Positions 54,000-63,431 are shown, numbered from the stretch's first letter. The stretch is DNA of 64,000 nucleotides from Lactobacillus hominis DSM 23910 = CRBIP 24.179 (GCF_000296835.1 NZ_CAKE01000010.1:1-64000), one strand, 5' to 3'. The notes: generated by a model from the letters alone, not told the origin. Translations and numbers: made by a program.

Positions 54000-54129
54000 G
54001 CATAAAAAAGTTATAGAGAAGCTAGAAAAGCTTAAAAAGGCTTTTCGTGATGCACACTTTGATGCACACTTTTTGCTACTTTTACAAAATTTAGCAAAAA
54101 GCACTATGAAAGCCGCTTACAATTATTAA
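53998..54129 (+). pseudogene. C-terminal relic of a phage-type integrase
   Basis: An open stretch of 43 codons reads LHKKVIEKLEKLKKAFRDAH, then FDAHFLLLLQNLAKSTMKAA and ends YNY-stop. There is no start context and nothing recognisable upstream. The EKLEKL helix and the repeated DAHF just before the end look like the extreme C terminus of tyrosine recombinases of Gram-positive phages, whose genes end near the attachment site. It lies 86 bases from tRNA-Arg. The call rests on pattern and position only. Confidence 0.5.
54048..54071 (+). repeat. Perfect tandem 12-mer (two copies)
   Basis: TGATGCACACTT occurs at 54048-54059 and again at 54060-54071 with no spacer. Such short tandem copies are often seen at the end of phage integrase genes beside the attachment site. 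Confidence 0.85.
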
Positions 54130-54153
54130 GATTTGGTAAAGGATAATATAAAT

Positions 54154-54182
54154 AAAAAGTAGCATTTTACTGCTACTTTTTT
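54154..54182. terminator. Terminator of the lactate permease gene
   Basis: AAAAAGTAGC and GCTACTTTTT form a 10-bp stem with an 8-base loop; the A/T flanks allow use from either side. Confidence 0.88.
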
Positions 54183-54197
54183 CAAATCTTATTATGA

Positions 54198-55727
54198 CTA
54201 AAATTTCTGTAATAAAAGACCACTGACATAAAGATAGACGCAAATAATTACTAGGTAAAAACCAAACCATTTAAGCGCTTGTTTTAGGATAATACTTTCA
54301 CTGCCTTCTTTATTAATGGCAGCTGATGCAACTGCAATACTTTGTGGAGAAATCATTTTTCCTGCAGTAGCTCCAACCATGTTTGAACTTACTATCCATT
54401 TTGTATCTGCTCCGAGAGATTTTGCAGCAGAGAGTTGTAAATTACCGAATAAAACATTAGCTGATGTATCTGAACCTGTAATAAATGTTCCTAGTGCACC
54501 TATTAAAGGAGCGACAAGAGGATAAAATGGTCCCATAATTTTGACAAGGCTAATTGCTAAAGTATGCGTCATTCCTGCATATCCCATGACTTTAGCCAAA
54601 GCCACAATGGAACAAACTGTAATTACTGTTTTCCATAATCCTTTAATAGTTGTTATTAATATTGCAAAGAGTTGCTTAAAATTAAAGCCTTGTATTTTGC
54701 CTCCAATTAAAGTTGCAATTAAGATAAGAGTACCAGGACTAGAAAGCCAATTAATTTTAAACGGTAATGCATTTTTTCCAGTATAAATTTTAATTGAGGT
54801 TGTAAATGAATTCAGAAAATGATTTATTGTTGGAAATAGTGAAGAGGCTAATAAAACGAAAACAAATACTAAGATAAATGGAGAACAAGCTTTAAAAAAT
54901 TCAGTTGGCGAGTGCTTTGAATGGCTACTAACAGACTCCATTTTCTTTTTGTTTTTCCACTTAGTTAATAAAATGGTCGTTCCGATACAAATCAATGAGC
55001 CTAAAATTGCTGGAAGTTCTGCCCCAATAAACTTTGCGATAAAAATTTGAGGAAGAGCAAAAGAAAGACCTGCCATAAATGTGATAAATCCGACACCTTT
55101 GAGTGATTTAAAACCATTTCCAGTTAGAATAACCAAGATATAGGGAACTATGATCACTAAAAAAAGAAGTTGCAAAGTAACAGTATAAGAAAGAGATTTT
55201 TGTGGCAGCTGCGTTACGTTAGCTAAAGTAATGACTGGTAAGCCTACAGCGCCGAATGCAGTAGGTGTTGTATTAGCGATTAAACAAATAATAGCTGCTT
55301 TAATGGGTTCAAAACCAAAGGCTATTAAGATTCCTGCTGGAATTGCAACAGCAGTTCCAAAGCCAGCAATAGCTTCTAAGAAACCGCCAAATCCCCAAGC
55401 AATAATTAATACTAAAATGCGTTTATCTGTAGTTATTGAAGATAAAACATCTTGAATGACTCTAATACCACCTGATTTATTAGTTACATTGTATGTAAAT
55501 AAAGCAGCAACAATTACATAGATAATCGGCCAGAGACCGAGTGCAATTCCATCCAGGGTTCCTGTAATTGTATCCAGAAAAGGTAATTTAAAACCATAAA
55601 TGGCCAAAATTATTGTGAGAAGTAATCCAATACTACAGGCTAATGGTGCTTTTATTTTAAGAAAAACTAGGGCCAAAATTAACCAAATAATGGGAGTTAA
55701 AGCTAAGATAAAAGTTAATATGGACAT
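54198..55727 (-). CDS. lctP: L-lactate permease (LctP family)
   Basis: A 509-residue membrane protein with about 13 helices, of the lactate permease family that moves lactate or glycolate with protons. Conserved stretches are GFGGFLEAIAGFGTAVAIPAGILIAFGFEP and ALGTFITGSDTSANVLFGNLQ, plus VGATAGKMISPQSIAVA near the C terminus. GAGGT precedes the ATG on the minus strand. It stands alone; no lactate dehydrogenase gene is adjacent. The direction of transport in a lactic acid bacterium is not evident. Confidence 0.93.
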   Translation of the reverse strand: MSILTFILALTPIIWLILALVFLKIKAPLACSIGLLLTIILAIYGFKLPFLDTITGTLDGIALGLWPIIYVIVAALFTYNVTNKSGGIRVIQDVLSSITTDKRILVLIIAWGFGGFLEAIAGFGTAVAIPAGILIAFGFEPIKAAIICLIANTTPTAFGAVGLPVITLANVTQLPQKSLSYTVTLQLLFLVIIVPYILVILTGNGFKSLKGVGFITFMAGLSFALPQIFIAKFIGAELPAILGSLICIGTTILLTKWKNKKKMESVSSHSKHSPTEFFKACSPFILVFVFVLLASSLFPTINHFLNSFTTSIKIYTGKNALPFKINWLSSPGTLILIATLIGGKIQGFNFKQLFAILITTIKGLWKTVITVCSIVALAKVMGYAGMTHTLAISLVKIMGPFYPLVAPLIGALGTFITGSDTSANVLFGNLQLSAAKSLGADTKWIVSSNMVGATAGKMISPQSIAVASAAINKEGSESIILKQALKWFGFYLVIICVYLYVSGLLLQKF

Positions 55728-55985
55728 AATTTGTACCTCATTCTTTAAATACAGATTATTTCATAGCTTTATCCTTCAATTTAATTATATATGTAAATAG
55801 AACTAAAAAGCTAGTGAAAAGAAATAATAAAATGCTGTTATACCAGTCTGCCAAACTGAAATTTCCTTCACAAACTTTTTTATAGCATGGAAAATACCCT
55901 TAAGTAATAGAGAATTACAATAAAATTCATAATTTTATGTCATACTAAAAGAAAAGGCCTACAATTGCAAAAAGGCGGTAAAATT

Positions 55986-56687
55986 ATGGCATTCGTAGAA
56001 TTAAAAAATATCTCAAAGGAATTTATCACAGGATCTACTACAGTTAAGGCAAACCGAGATATTTCATTTGAAATAAATAAGGGTGAAATAGTTATTATCC
56101 TTGGCTCATCTGGTGCAGGAAAATCTACTTTGCTTAACATCTTGGGTGGAATGGAGTCTCCTACAAACGGCCAAGCAATCATTGATGCACAAGATATCGC
56201 AAATTTTAATCAAAAGGCACTAACTAATTACCGTCGAAGCAAAATTGGCTTTGTCTTTCAATTTTATAATTTAATTCCAAATCTGACAGCTAAAGAAAAC
56301 GTAGAATTAGCAGCCGAATTAGTAAAAAATCCACTTAATGCCCAAAATGTCTTAAATGATGTCGGCTTAAAAAATAGAATAAATAATTTTCCTAGCCAAT
56401 TATCAGGTGGTGAGCAGCAAAGAGTTGCAATTGCTCGTGCTTTGGTAAAAAATCCTGCGTTGCTATTATGTGATGAGCCAACAGGAGCGTTGGACTATAA
56501 AACAGGTAAAAAAGTTTTGCAACTTTTGCAAGATCAGAGCAGAAAAAAGAATAAAACTGTGATTATAGTGACCCATAACGCAGCTCTTGCTCCGATTGGC
56601 GATAAAGTTATCAGATTACAAGATGGCAAGGTCAAGGAGATAAAAATTAATTCCCAACCAGCAGATATTGCGAGAATCGAATGGTAG
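55986..56687 (+). CDS. ABC transporter ATP-binding protein (MacB/LolD type)
   Basis: A 233-residue ATPase: Walker [13 protein letters not shown], signature [15 protein letters not shown], Walker [13 protein letters not shown] and H-loop VTHNAA. The DEPTGALD and GGMESPTNG features fit the MacB/LolD/FtsE branch that pairs with FtsX-like permeases. The ATG at 55986 is behind AAAGGCGGT; the frame runs upstream without another good start. The permease gene follows nine bases later. Confidence 0.92.
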   Translation: MAFVELKNISKEFITGSTTVKANRDISFEINKGEIVIILGSSGAGKSTLLNILGGMESPTNGQAIIDAQDIANFNQKALTNYRRSKIGFVFQFYNLIPNLTAKENVELAAELVKNPLNAQNVLNDVGLKNRINNFPSQLSGGEQQRVAIARALVKNPALLLCDEPTGALDYKTGKKVLQLLQDQSRKKNKTVIIVTHNAALAPIGDKVIRLQDGKVKEIKINSQPADIARIEW

Positions 56688-56696
56688 GTGGGGATG

Positions 56697-59225
56697 ATGT
56701 ATAAAAAGATTTTATTTAAAGATGCTTTTCAGTCGCTAGGCGGTTCTCTTGGACGATTTATAGGCATTATGCTACTGATGATGGTTAGTGCATTTGCATT
56801 TATTGGCCTTAAAATGGCTGGACCTGATATGCGAACAAGCGCGCAAAATTTTTATAACCAAACCAATTTGGCTGATATGAATGTTTTAACCAATTACGGC
56901 TTAGATGCTGGCGATGTTGCCAAGATTAATCAGCAGGCTAGGCATGCTCAAGTAGAATACAGTTATTTGCAAGATACCACTATAAAAAATCATAAAAATG
57001 TTATTAGAATATTTAGCCTGTCGCAGTCTATTTCTAAGCCTGAATTACTTTCTGGTCATTTGCCTAAGAGAAATAATGAGATCGTTTTGAGCAACTTACA
57101 AAAAAATAAATATAAAATTGGACAAAAGATTATTTTAAATAATTATCAACTACTTAAAAATTCCAAGTTTAAAATTGTTGGTTTTGTTAGACCAAGTGAT
57201 TACACAGACAAAACAAATATCGGTCAGACTAACATAGGAGCAGGTCAACTGGATGAAATTGCTTATGTTAGAAAAAATGCTTTTCGTAGTAAAAACTATC
57301 AAATAGCCAAAATTCGTTTTGAAAAAAGTAAGAAGATGGATTCATTTTCTGATACTTATCAAGATTTTGTTGATACTAAGAAAAAGTCTTTGGAAGAAAA
57401 TTTGAAAAAAAGAGCTGTTCAAAAAAATAGTACTCTTCAAAGTCAAATTACACAAAATCAGCAAAAATTAGATTTAGCGAAAATGAACGGTATTAATGTG
57501 GTTAGTGCTCAGCCAAATTTAGATAGACAAAAGAGCCTGTTTAAACAATTAGGTCCAGTAAATTATGTGATTAATGATCGAAAAGCAGATAGTGGCTATG
57601 CTACATTTTATTCAAATGCAGAAAAAATTGAGTTAATTACTAATATCTTTCCTGTCTTCTTGTTTGCAGTGGCTGCTTTAGTCAGCTTGACTGCGATGAC
57701 GCGTTTTATTGATGACCAAAGACAAAATATCGGTGTTTTACGTGCGCTCGGCTATACAAAGTTCGATGCCTGTTTAAAATTTGTTGTCTATAGTTTAATT
57801 GCAAGCATAATTGGTGTGGCAATTGGATCAATTGGTGGCTTTTTATGGCTACCAAAAATAATTTTTAATTCATATACGAGTAATTTAACCTTAACTAATT
57901 TTAAGGCTGGCTTTTCATGGTACTATCTGTTTTTAACATTTTTAATTGCAATCTTATGTACGACAATTGCTGCTTTAATCCAGTTAGTCTTTGTTTTAAG
58001 ACAAAAGCCTAGCGAGTTGCTTTTACCTAAAGCACCAAAAAATGGCTCGCATATTTGGTTAGAGAAAATTCAGCCACTTTGGAATCGTTTGAACTTTAAT
58101 TATAAAGTTACGATTAGAAATATTTTTCGTTATAAAGTAAAGATGCTGATGACAATTTTGGGAGTTGCGGGATGCACGGGATTGTTAATCATGGGATTTG
58201 GTATTAAAGATTCTTTAGTTGGAATTAGCCACAAGCAATATGGCGAGATTACAAAATATGATATTATTGCAATTCAAAAAAGTAACTTAAAGAGTTCAGA
58301 AAAAGATAAGCTAGAAAAAGTTTTATCTTCCAATCAAATTAAATCTCATACACCAATTTATCTGCAACAATTAACTAAAAGAATGGACAATACTGAACAA
58401 AGTATTTTCTTGCTTGTGCCACAAGATAGTTCTCAATTTGATAAATATTTTGTTTTAAAAAATAGAAAGTCCCAGAAAAAGATAGAGTTAAAAAATAATA
58501 CCGTAGTAATTTCTGAAAAATTAGCTAAACTGTTAAATGCACACCCGGGAGGTCGCATTACTTTAAAACAAAATGATGGTAAAAATATTTCTTTAAAAGT
58601 TGGTCAAATCTGCGAGATGTATATGGGGCATTATATTTTAATGAATATGGCCACTTATAATAAATATTTCCACAAAAAAGTACGATTCAATAGCCAATTG
58701 ATTAAAACAAATGCATCAAATCAAAATAAGGAAGTTGCAAGAAAGCTCTTAAAAACGCAGGCTATTCAAAGCGTTAACTTAAATACCAGTAATAAAAAGA
58801 TCATTGATAATTTGGTTCAAAGCATGAATAAAGTTATGTTCTTATTAATTGCACTTGCTGCATTATTAGCGGTGATTGTGATTTTTACTTTAACTAGCGC
58901 CAATCTAGAGGAAAGAACGCGAGAAATTTCAACGGTGAAAGTGTTAGGCTTTTTCAACAATGAAGTGACGATGTATATTTATCGAGAAACTATTATTTTG
59001 TCGATTATCGGGATTCTAGTTGGCTTTTTAATCGGAAATTGGCTGCACAGCTTTATTATTGATAATTTAGCACCGCTAAATATGATGTTTGATCCACGAA
59101 TGTTATGGACGAATTATCTTCTTTCCGCATTAATTCCAATCGTAATTACTTTAGTATTATCATATTTTGTTTATCGCAAAATTAAAGATATTGATATGTT
59201 AAAAGCACTGCAAGCTGTAGATTGA
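56697..59225 (+). CDS. FtsX-like ABC transporter permease
   Basis: An 842-residue permease with two FtsX domains. The first helix is at about 20-40, then a large extracytoplasmic region (about 45-300) with a predicted coiled coil (SLEENLKKRAVQKNSTLQSQ), four helices to about 440, a second extracytoplasmic part (500-690) and three C-terminal helices ending LSYFVYRKIKDIDMLKALQ. The sequence TRFIDDQRQNIGVLRALGYTK is the FtsX cytoplasmic loop. Candidates for function are cell-envelope stress or peptide export; the cargo is unknown. Three possible starts exist at 56688, 56694 and 56697. Confidence 0.88.
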   Translation: MYKKILFKDAFQSLGGSLGRFIGIMLLMMVSAFAFIGLKMAGPDMRTSAQNFYNQTNLADMNVLTNYGLDAGDVAKINQQARHAQVEYSYLQDTTIKNHKNVIRIFSLSQSISKPELLSGHLPKRNNEIVLSNLQKNKYKIGQKIILNNYQLLKNSKFKIVGFVRPSDYTDKTNIGQTNIGAGQLDEIAYVRKNAFRSKNYQIAKIRFEKSKKMDSFSDTYQDFVDTKKKSLEENLKKRAVQKNSTLQSQITQNQQKLDLAKMNGINVVSAQPNLDRQKSLFKQLGPVNYVINDRKADSGYATFYSNAEKIELITNIFPVFLFAVAALVSLTAMTRFIDDQRQNIGVLRALGYTKFDACLKFVVYSLIASIIGVAIGSIGGFLWLPKIIFNSYTSNLTLTNFKAGFSWYYLFLTFLIAILCTTIAALIQLVFVLRQKPSELLLPKAPKNGSHIWLEKIQPLWNRLNFNYKVTIRNIFRYKVKMLMTILGVAGCTGLLIMGFGIKDSLVGISHKQYGEITKYDIIAIQKSNLKSSEKDKLEKVLSSNQIKSHTPIYLQQLTKRMDNTEQSIFLLVPQDSSQFDKYFVLKNRKSQKKIELKNNTVVISEKLAKLLNAHPGGRITLKQNDGKNISLKVGQICEMYMGHYILMNMATYNKYFHKKVRFNSQLIKTNASNQNKEVARKLLKTQAIQSVNLNTSNKKIIDNLVQSMNKVMFLLIALAALLAVIVIFTLTSANLEERTREISTVKVLGFFNNEVTMYIYRETIILSIIGILVGFLIGNWLHSFIIDNLAPLNMMFDPRMLWTNYLLSALIPIVITLVLSYFVYRKIKDIDMLKALQAVD

Positions 59226-59324
59226 TTTAACTTTTGATGATAAAAAGACTATTATATAGCTGACTGATCGAGTCCTTCCTCTTTGAGAAGTGTAACAATT
59301 TATTTTCTTCATATAGATCAATTG

Positions 59325-59363
59325 AAAAAGATCCACGGATAATTATGTTCGTGGATCTTTTTT
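59325..59363 (+). terminator. Terminator after the FtsX-like permease
   Basis: AAAAAGATCCACG and CGTGGATCTTTTTT form a 13-bp stem with a 12-base loop. It lies about 100 bases after the stop; that gap holds nothing else I recognise. It may also stop the minus-strand gene beyond it. Confidence 0.85.
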
Positions 59364-59399
59364 GTCTTGCGTACCGATAATTGCTTGCTTTATAATATT

Positions 59400-59810
59400 T
59401 CAAAAAATAAAGTTAGGAAAGAAAATAATGAAGTGGTAAGAGCGATAGTCATTTGGTTTAGCATTTGTGATGTAGTCTTTTTTAGTCACAATTTCAATAT
59501 CAGACATCTTCTCAATTAAATTAATGCAAGTATAAATATCGTCAATAAAGTTGCAGACTATTCTGACACAGATGCTGTCACGGTTTTCGCGTAAAGCTGA
59601 ATAGGGAGTAACTGGCAAATTTTTTCTCTGGCATTTTTCAATCATGCTTTTTTGAGTTTTAATGCGCCCATTTAAATGTTCAAATAAATTTTCATGATAG
59701 TTTTCTTGATAACTCTTATTTAAGTTAACTAGTTGAGTAGTAAAATCATCCAAAATTTGATGCAGGGTTGGCTCATATTTTCCATAAATATTCAAATTAA
59801 TCATCCTCAT
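59400..59810 (-). pseudogene. Truncated small alarmone synthetase (RelQ/YjbM-like)
   Basis: A 136-residue reading frame that matches the N-terminal two-thirds of GTP pyrophosphokinases of the YjbM/RelQ type: FEHLNGRIKTQKSMIEKCQRK, VRIVCNFIDDIYTCINLIE, SDIEIVTKKDYITNAKPNDY, RSYH. It then ends FIIFFPNFIF-stop, before the catalytic E-x-Q-x-RT segment, so about 75 residues of the usual 210 are missing and synthesis of (p)ppGpp is not expected. No later frame restores the missing part between the stop and the terminator. No ribosome site is obvious for the first ATG. Confidence 0.75.
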
Positions 59811-59970
59811 TACTTAGCTTTTATTTAAGTATTATATAGAAAAAATCTAAATTCAATCGAAAAAAGAGATCTTTGTAATATTTTATATTCATTAATTTTG
59901 TTGCTATTGCCATTATAACTGTTAAGCTAATTGTAAGTAGAATTTCTAAATAACTTGAGGAGATCATATT

Positions 59971-60585
59971 ATGGAAGAAAATACTAAAAATATGTTAGCA
60001 GGTCGTCCTTATCGTCCAGATACTGATGAATTAAGTGGTTTTTCAAGTAGGGCTCATCGCTTATGTCGTGATTATAATTTGACTTGTGACGATGATCATT
60101 TGGAGCGCAAGATGATTATCGATAAGCTTTTTCCGGATCATGGACAAGGCGTTTATTTACAAGGACCAATTCAGATTGATTATGGGCGTTTTACGCATTT
60201 AGGCGATAATTTTTATGCTAATTTCAATTTTACCGTGCTCGACACTTGTCCGGTAAATATTGGTAACAATGTTATGTGCGGTCCTAATGTTACTTTGGCT
60301 ACGCCGCTACATCCCTTGACTTACCAGCAAAGAAATAGTCGCATGCAAGACGATGGTAAGATAGCAGATATTGAGTATGGCGCACCAATTACGATTGGCG
60401 ACAACTGCTGGCTAGCAAGCAATGTTACAGTTTGTGCAGGAGTGACAATTGGATCAGGCTGCGTAATTGGAGCTGGTGCAGTAGTAACTAAAGACATGCC
60501 AGATGATTCTTTAGTTTTAGGAGTACCAGCCAAGGCAGTAAGAAAAATAACTGCAGATGATCGATTGGATAATTATCCTTACTAA
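59971..60585 (+). CDS. Sugar O-acetyltransferase (maltose/galactoside type)
   Basis: A 204-residue left-handed beta-helix transferase using acetyl-CoA. It has the N-terminal maltose acetyltransferase region (MLAGRPYRPDTDEL) and hexapeptide repeats from residue 65: LGDNFYANFNFTVLDTCPVNIGNN, GPNVTLATPLHPL with the catalytic His, TIGDNCWLASNVTVCAGVTIGSG and VIGAGAVVTKDMP. The acceptor sugar is unknown. GAGGAG precedes the ATG. It stands alone, before the PAP2 phosphatase gene. Confidence 0.94.
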   Translation: MEENTKNMLAGRPYRPDTDELSGFSSRAHRLCRDYNLTCDDDHLERKMIIDKLFPDHGQGVYLQGPIQIDYGRFTHLGDNFYANFNFTVLDTCPVNIGNNVMCGPNVTLATPLHPLTYQQRNSRMQDDGKIADIEYGAPITIGDNCWLASNVTVCAGVTIGSGCVIGAGAVVTKDMPDDSLVLGVPAKAVRKITADDRLDNYPY

Positions 60586-60653
60586 ATCTATATGGAAAAA
60601 ATATTTTGATGATGATAGAATAAAAGGCATCAAAATAGGGATCGAGAAGGTAA

Positions 60654-61286
60654 ATGAAAAGATATAAAAACGCAGTCTATGTCGGTTTACCAATTTTTCT
60701 GATTTTTGCTATTTCTATTATGCTTAATGCAGGATGGATTCACTCATTTGATAGTTTCTTTCAGAATATGGTAAGAAGTATTCCAAATCTCAAAGATTTG
60801 ATGCTTAAAATTACGCTCTTAGCGGCTCCAAAAGTTGATTTAATTTGGATGGTGTTAATTGCAGTTATTCTATGGTTTAAAAAGATGCGCCCTCTGGCCA
60901 CGAGTATTGTTTTAACGCTTGTTTCAGCTGATGCTGTAGGCTGGATTGTTAAACATTTGATTCAAAGAAGTCGTCCGGTAGGTCATTTAGCAATTGATGA
61001 TGGTTTTAGTTTTCCAAGTGGACACACGCTCGGGATGGGCATTATCGTTATTTGGTTAATGATGGTTTTAATTCCTAAATTGGTTAAGAACCGTACTTAC
61101 CGCGTTTGGATTGATGTTGTTTTAGTTATTTGGCTAGTAATTGTAATGTATTCAAGAGTTTATGTTTTAGCTCACTATCCAACAGATGTTTGTGCATCAG
61201 TTGCACTTGCTTTAACTTGGGTAGGGGTTGCCCAGATCTGTCTTAAAGAGCTAGCTCATAAGCTATGGAATGTAGATATTTTATAA
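60654..61286 (+). CDS. PAP2 superfamily membrane phosphatase
   Basis: A 210-residue membrane protein with about six helices carrying the three phosphatase motifs: KHLIQRSRPVG (KxxxxxxRP), FPSGHTLG (PSGH) and SRVYVLAHYPTDV (SRxxxxxHxxxD). Such enzymes dephosphorylate phosphatidate, phosphatidylglycerophosphate or undecaprenyl pyrophosphate; which one applies cannot be told. AGAAGG lies upstream of the ATG. A terminator follows eight bases after the stop. Confidence 0.92.
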   Translation: MKRYKNAVYVGLPIFLIFAISIMLNAGWIHSFDSFFQNMVRSIPNLKDLMLKITLLAAPKVDLIWMVLIAVILWFKKMRPLATSIVLTLVSADAVGWIVKHLIQRSRPVGHLAIDDGFSFPSGHTLGMGIIVIWLMMVLIPKLVKNRTYRVWIDVVLVIWLVIVMYSRVYVLAHYPTDVCASVALALTWVGVAQICLKELAHKLWNVDIL

Positions 61287-61293
61287 AAAGAAG

Positions 61294-61324
61294 AGTTCGT
61301 ATCATTACTGATGCGAACTTTTTT
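61294..61324 (+). terminator. Terminator after the PAP2 gene
   Basis: AGTTCGTATC pairs with GATGCGAACT (one G-T pair), 6-base loop, then six T. Confidence 0.9.
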
Positions 61325-61356
61325 CTTGTCTAAAACGACCTTAAGTATTTAATAAA

Positions 61357-61385
61357 TTGACACTGATTGTTAGCCCTTACATGAT
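61357..61385 (+). promoter_or_regulatory. Possible promoter of the broken HAD gene
   Basis: A perfect TTGACA (61357-61362) is 17 bp from a poor -10 (CATGAT, 61380-61385), about 40 bases before the start codon. Confidence 0.35.
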
Positions 61386-61425
61386 ATTATTAATATAAAT
61401 AATTTGTCGAAAGGAAACAATTAAT

Positions 61426-62235
61426 ATGATTAAACTAGTGGCTTTAGATACTGATGGAACTTTGCTCAATTCTCAAAATAAAATTTTAGATTCTACAAAA
61501 CAAGTCGTTAAAAAGGCTTTAGAGCAAGGAGTAAAAATTGTTCTTTGTTCAGGTCGTCCTTTTGCGGGATTAGAACCGTATATGAAAGAATTGGGCATCA
61601 CTAGCACTGAGCAATATGTAGTAACGTTGAGTTGAGCAATCACGCGCAATGCTCAAGGAAAAGTTTTAACGCAAGATTTAATTTCAAATAAAAATTATAA
61701 AAAGTTAACTGAATTTGCTAGACAACAAAAAGTTCCTTTTAATATCGTGGATTCAGACTCTAGAATTATTACAGCTGATCGAGATGTAGACTACTTTGAA
61801 TTATTGCAAGCTTGGGAAAATACAGCAGGGATGCTAATTAGAGATCCTAGTGAAATGCCAGAAAATTTTAAAATTTCTAAAGGGTGTTTTGTGGGCGATA
61901 GTGAAATTTTAAATGAAGTTGAAGTTAAATTAAGAAAACAATTTGAGCAAGAAATTTATATTGTTCGTGCTGATGATCATTTTTTAGAAGTATTAAATCC
62001 AAGAGTTAATAAAGGAAATGGATTGGTTGAATTAGGGCAAAAGATTGGTATTTCACCGAATGAAATGATGGCAATTGGAGATGAAAGAAATGATATTTCG
62101 ATGTTTAAAGTCGTTGGAACTAGCGTAGTGATGGGCAACGGATCTGACGAAGCAAAGGAATATGCTGATTTTATTACAGCTTCTAATGACGAGGACGGAA
62201 TTAAAGAGGCCTTTGAAAAGTATGTTTTAAGTTAA
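61426..62235 (+). pseudogene. Cof-type HAD phosphatase with an internal nonsense codon
   Basis: A single frame of 269 codons from ATG 61426 to the stop at 62235 is interrupted only by TGA at 61633-61635. Before it: KLVALDTDGTLLNS (motif I) and KIVLCSGRPFAGL (motif II). After it: AITRNAQGKVL, NPRVNKGNGLVE (motif III Lys) and MAIGDERNDISMF (motif IV). Relatives have a glycine in the motif NGAI at the stop position, so GGA to TGA is the simplest change. Otherwise the gene is complete and of normal length. Confidence 0.85.
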
Positions 62236-62336
62236 TAATGTTGTCTTTATGCTTAAAAGTTATGGCAAACTATTAATGATGGGTATTTAACATAGCTTGT
62301 AAAAATACTTAATATTGTCTATAGAACAGGCATTAA

Positions 62337-62954
62337 TTAAGGAGCAAGCGTAATGATCTTTCAGATGCTAAGCAGCGCAAGGAATTATTTAAAAAATTTC
62401 CTGATATTGATATTTTGGTCAATAACATGGGTATTTTCAAGCCAATGAATTATTTTGATATTGATGAAGCTACTTGGCAAAAATTTATTGATGTAAATGT
62501 CTACTCAGGCAATGCCTTAGCTAAGTTTTATTTATCAAAGATGCTCGATAAAGACTTTGGTCGAATTATTTTTATTGCTAGTGAAGAAGCGATTATGCCC
62601 TCTGGTGAAATGCCGCAATATAGTTTAACTAAGACAATGAACTTATCAATTGCCAAGAGCTTGTCTAAATTAACTGCAGGCACTCATGTGACTGTGAATA
62701 CAATCATGCCGGGATCAACTCTTACTGAAGGCGTTGAAGCAATGATTAATAATATGTATAAAGATTTTGATCTTCCAAAAAAAGAATGGGAAAGTGACTT
62801 TATGAAGAATCACCGTCCACTTTCACAAATTCAAAGACTTATTCGCCCAGAAGAAATTGGCCGTTTTGTGACTTTTGTGGCTAGTCCATATGCATCTTCA
62901 TTTTCAGGTGAGGCACTTAGACTTGATGGTGGGTTAGTGCCAACAATCTTTTAA
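62337..62954 (+). pseudogene. Short-chain dehydrogenase/reductase lacking its N terminus
   Basis: From 62337 the frame reads LRSKRNDLSDAKQRKELF, then DIDILVNNMGIFKPMNYFD, FIASEEAIMPSGEMPQYSLTK and VNTIMPGSTLTEG, so the NNxG, catalytic Ser, YxxxK and PG motifs of a classical SDR are present. The first 50-60 residues with the GxxxGxG nucleotide-binding loop are missing; upstream is a stop and non-coding sequence. The ribosome site AAGGAG (62339-62344) belongs to an ATG (62352) in another frame. A start inside the domain would give an unstable fragment. Confidence 0.8.
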
Positions 62955-62975
62955 TTTTGAAATTTAATAATGTAC

Positions 62976-63019
62976 AAAAATATGCGAACTATTAATGATG
63001 AACAGTTCGCATATTTTTT
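62976..63019. terminator. Bidirectional terminator between the SDR relic and the DUF3021 gene
   Basis: AAAAATATGCGAACT and AGTTCGCATATTTTT form a 15-bp perfect stem around a 13-base loop, usable from both sides. Confidence 0.92.
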
Positions 63020-63431
63020 ATAATTTCTGATTTACTTTTTGAATTTGAGCTTTAACTTGATGGTAAATGCATAGCCAAATGATGACGTAACCAACTATGT
63101 AACAAATTGTAAAAACAATTAATGGTGTAAAACTCATCTCAACCCAATTGTTGAATAGATAAAAGAAAATATAATCTACATAAATTACTACTGCGTTGAT
63201 TAGGGTTGCAATGCCGAGTGATAGCTTCTCTACTTTAAAGATTGCACTGATGCCTCCGGCGATGAATGCAAGAAGCAAACTTGAGAGAATATTTTTATTG
63301 ATTTCTAGGACTGAAGTTGGATTGTAATGAATTGCAAAATAGTAAGCATAATAGAAAATGGTTAAAATCAGCGGTCCAAAACCAGCAGCAATTAGACCTC
63401 TTTTTGTAAAATTAAAAATAAACTCTTTCAT
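63018..63431 (-). CDS. DUF3021 family membrane protein (second module)
   Basis: A 137-residue protein with four predicted membrane helices (about 10-32, 45-64, 70-93 and 100-123) and a basic C-terminal tail (KAQIQKVNQKL). It begins one base after the LytTR gene on the minus strand. It shows the same overall layout as the DUF3021 protein of the 13-kb module but little sequence identity to it. A role as membrane antagonist of the LytTR partner is inferred from LytTR regulatory systems in streptococci. Confidence 0.82.
   Translation of the reverse strand: MKEFIFNFTKRGLIAAGFGPLILTIFYYAYYFAIHYNPTSVLEINKNILSSLLLAFIAGGISAIFKVEKLSLGIATLINAVVIYVDYIFFYLFNNWVEMSFTPLIVFTICYIVGYVIIWLCIYHQVKAQIQKVNQKL

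Noticed and set aside
54048-54071. Tandem 12-mer as the beginning of a CRISPR or other array
   Set aside because: Only two copies, with no spacers; better explained as part of the integrase relic. No CRISPR array was seen anywhere in the window.
61633-61635. TGA in the HAD gene as a selenocysteine codon or programmed read-through
   Set aside because: The expected residue is a loop glycine, not a catalytic cysteine, and no SECIS-like hairpin follows; a nonsense mutation is simpler.
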